A stretch of DNA of 23,550 nucleotides. Origin: Chloroflexota bacterium (GTDB lineage: Bacteria > Chloroflexota > Anaerolineae > UBA1429). Below, piece after piece: positions 21,809 to 23,550 of the stretch; within the stretch, counting starts at the first letter, position 1; each line of letters opens with the position of its first letter. Location of the stretch: NCBI GenBank assembly GCA_014360745.1, contig JACIWY010000009.1, positions 1 to 23,550 of the forward strand, given 5' to 3'. Below the pieces are notes generated by a model, which made no database searches, was not told the DNA's origin, and saw only the letters and a list, made by a program, of their open reading frames with translations. The position numbers and the translations under genes were made by a program.

Positions 21809-22519
21809 ATGTCGTATCGCCGCATTTTTATGGAGCAACTATTGGAGCATCTGTACGTCATCGGGCAGGAGCGAATCGACCCCCAGGCTCTCTCCACCGA
21901 TTGTCATGTCTATATCATCGTAGGGGAAAGGGGGGCGCTGGCCGTAGATGCGGGAGGCGGCCATCTTTGGCCCTATGTGCGCGCCGTGGCCGAGGCGAAT
22001 GCCTTCGCCGACAAGATCATCAGCCACGTATTGCTGACCCACGGCCATGGCGATCACGCCCGCGGCCTGCCCGATTTCGAACGCCAGGGAGCGCTCACCG
22101 TCAGCTCGGTCTATACCGCCGAGCACCTCGATTCGGAAGAGGACGCCGATTTGCTTTTTGAGCGAGATGAAGTGCTCGAGTTGGGCGAATTTCGGCCGCA
22201 GGCCATCTTAACCCCGGGGCATACGCCCGGTTCGGCCAGCTATCTTCTGACGATAGACGGCCAAGTGTGCCTTTTCACCGGCGACTTGGTGCAAACCGAC
22301 GGTGGGCTGGGCTGGTGCGGCGATAAGGGGTTCAACCAGGAACAAGTGTTACAGAGCTTGAAAAAGTTGGCCGCTTTAAAGCCGCCCATCGACTTGATGC
22401 TGGCCGGCCACGGCGTCGTGCGCGATCCACAAGCGCTGCTCGCGCGCGCCATCGCCCTGGGCGAGGCCGGCAAGTGGATCGTCTGGACGGACAAACGCCC
22501 CGATCTTTCGCAGGTTTAG
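21809..22519 (+). CDS. metallo-beta-lactamase-fold hydrolase
   Basis: A 236-residue protein with the zinc motif HGHGDH (His78, His80, Asp82, His83), then TPGHTPGSASYLL, CLFTGDLVQTDGG and LMLAGHG, in the usual order for the glyoxalase II-like group. It has no signal peptide and should hydrolyse a small thioester, lactone or similar compound in the cytoplasm; the substrate is not evident. The ATG at 21809 has GAGGAGG just upstream; a second ATG at 21830 is possible. The promoter at 21724 is convincing, and the divergent winged-helix regulator is a candidate controller. Confidence 0.88.
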   Translation: MSYRRIFMEQLLEHLYVIGQERIDPQALSTDCHVYIIVGERGALAVDAGGGHLWPYVRAVAEANAFADKIISHVLLTHGHGDHARGLPDFERQGALTVSSVYTAEHLDSEEDADLLFERDEVLELGEFRPQAILTPGHTPGSASYLLTIDGQVCLFTGDLVQTDGGLGWCGDKGFNQEQVLQSLKKLAALKPPIDLMLAGHGVVRDPQALLARAIALGEAGKWIVWTDKRPDLSQV

Positions 22520-22524
22520 GGTTT

Positions 22525-22535
22525 TGTGCTAGACT
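22525..22535 (+). promoter_or_regulatory. extended -10 promoter element for the sulfatase gene
   Basis: TGTGCTAGACT with -10 TAGACT (22530-22535). TTCGCA (22507-22512) at 17 bp is a weak -35. The leader of about 95 nt is GC-rich. Confidence 0.4.
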
Positions 22536-22635
22536 CAAAGCCATCGGCTGACCGACACCGGCCTGTAGACGGCGGCACCGCTGCGGCGCCAAAGTGCTGG
22601 TCGCTCAATCCATTACTTTTCGAATAGGAGCCGAG

Positions 22636-23550
22636 ATGATGGACAAGCCAAAGAATGTGCTCTTGATCATGACCGACCAACAGCGCTGGGATACCCTTGG
22701 CTGCTACGGCGCCCCGACTTGCCGCACCCCTAACGTCGATGCCTTGGCCGCGCGCGGCGTGCGCTTTAACGCGGCCTACGCGCCCACCAGCCCTTGTTCG
22801 CCGGCGAGGGCGGCCCTCTTTACCGGGCTCTATCCGCACAAAAACAACGTGCCTATGAACGGCGGCACCCTGAACCAGGCGGTGCCCAACCTGGCCACGG
22901 AGCTCAAGGCGGCGGGCTATAACTTGGGCTACGCCGGCAAGTGGCACGTGGATCAGGCCAAGGTGCCCACGGAGTATGGCTTCCAGGGCAAGGATTTCCC
23001 GGGTTACGGCTACCCTCCTACCGATGGCCTGATAGAAGGGCTGCGCTACATGCAACGCTTCAGCATGCCGCCGCATTACCGCGAGTATCTGCGCGCCCGC
23101 GACCTCGAGGTGCCCAAGATGCTGGAGGCCTTTTACGGCGATAACCCGGGCAAACAGAACCAGGAGATGTACGCGTTGCAGTCGGGCACGGTGGAACAGA
23201 GCTTCGAGTGCATGGTGGCCGAGTTTGCCATCGATTTACTCAAACGGTTCGCCGCCGAATGGAAGCAGACGAACAAGCCTTTCTTCATCTGGGCCAACTT
23301 TTGGGGGCCGCACACGCCCTGCTTTATCCCCGAGCCTTATTATTCCATGTATGACCCCAAACAGATCCCAGAGGAACCCAGCTTTGGCGAGACTTGGGCG
23401 AACAAGCCGGGCGCCCACGATATTTATCAGCGCGTTTGGGGGCTGAACAGCGGCGGTTGGGTGACCTGGCGCGAGATCGTGGCCCGTTATTGGGGCTATT
23501 GCACCATGCTCGATGACCTGACCGGGCGCATCCTCCAGGCGTTGGGCGAC
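22636..23550 (+). CDS. type I sulfatase (alkaline phosphatase superfamily), truncated at the right edge
   Basis: The first 305 codons are present; the frame runs to the window end. NVLLIMTDQQRWDTLGCYG is the N-terminal metal-binding strand, and C54SPAR58 in SPCSPARAALFTGLYP is the sulfatase signature, where Cys54 becomes the catalytic formylglycine. GYAGKWHV and WGPHTP follow with further active-site residues. CxPAR instead of CxPSR is a tolerated variant. There is no signal peptide, so it would work in the cytoplasm on imported sulfated sugars or other sulfate esters. The enzyme that matures Cys54 is not in the window. ATG 22636 or 22639; TAGGAG lies just upstream. The C-terminal domain is outside the window. 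Confidence 0.88.
   Translation, partial: MMDKPKNVLLIMTDQQRWDTLGCYGAPTCRTPNVDALAARGVRFNAAYAPTSPCSPARAALFTGLYPHKNNVPMNGGTLNQAVPNLATELKAAGYNLGYAGKWHVDQAKVPTEYGFQGKDFPGYGYPPTDGLIEGLRYMQRFSMPPHYREYLRARDLEVPKMLEAFYGDNPGKQNQEMYALQSGTVEQSFECMVAEFAIDLLKRFAAEWKQTNKPFFIWANFWGPHTPCFIPEPYYSMYDPKQIPEEPSFGETWANKPGAHDIYQRVWGLNSGGWVTWREIVARYWGYCTMLDDLTGRILQALGD

Overview
The window is a dense, GC-rich bacterial chromosome segment with 21 protein genes, no tRNA or rRNA, no CRISPR array and no insertion sequence that I can see. The style suggests a Chloroflexota-like (Anaerolineae/Caldilineae-type) organism: Pro/Thr-rich linkers on exported proteins, PA14 repeats, a DUF6062-type protein, several DegV and glycyl-radical proteins, and promoters with an extended -10 of the form TGTGCTA. 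This taxonomic guess is inference from gene content, not from a marker gene.

Layout. 1-2355: end of a sugar-binding protein and two sugar ABC permeases, then an atypical glycyl radical enzyme (2452-4686) behind a LacI/cre-like operator. 5060-6234: a DegV lipid-binding protein converging on a small six-cysteine protein. 6465-8004: a beta-propeller glycosidase-like protein and a Mut7-C RNase/zinc-ribbon protein. 8001-12367 (minus): probable operon DegV, GNAT, amidase, aldo/keto reductase. 12606-15743: site-2 protease followed by a membrane-anchored protein with three PA14 domains. 15909-17057 (minus): a lipoprotein of the 5'-nucleotidase superfamily interrupted by one in-frame TGA exactly in a Cys-Gly-Cys-like motif. 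17143-18411: promoter, fluoride riboswitch with terminator, a two-module Cys/His protein and the fluoride channel CrcB. 18428-21621 (minus): wing-helix regulator, pyruvoyl arginine decarboxylase, NNMT-like methyltransferase, agmatinase and a SET-domain protein, i.e. an agmatine/polyamine operon with unusual extra methyltransferases. 21809-22519: metallo-beta-lactamase-fold hydrolase divergent from the regulator. 22636-23550: a type I sulfatase that runs off the right edge.

The left (sugar ABC transporter, glycyl radical enzyme, propeller glycosidase) and right (sulfatase) ends fit use of plant- or algal-type polysaccharides by an organism with anaerobic metabolism. The most noteworthy items are the candidate selenocysteine codon in the nucleotidase-like lipoprotein, the fluoride riboswitch that places an uncharacterised duplicated Cys/His protein under fluoride control, the polyamine operon containing an NNMT-type methyltransferase, the glycyl radical enzyme with a Cys-His-Trp active-site loop, and a folded-looking 104-nt element between convergent genes.
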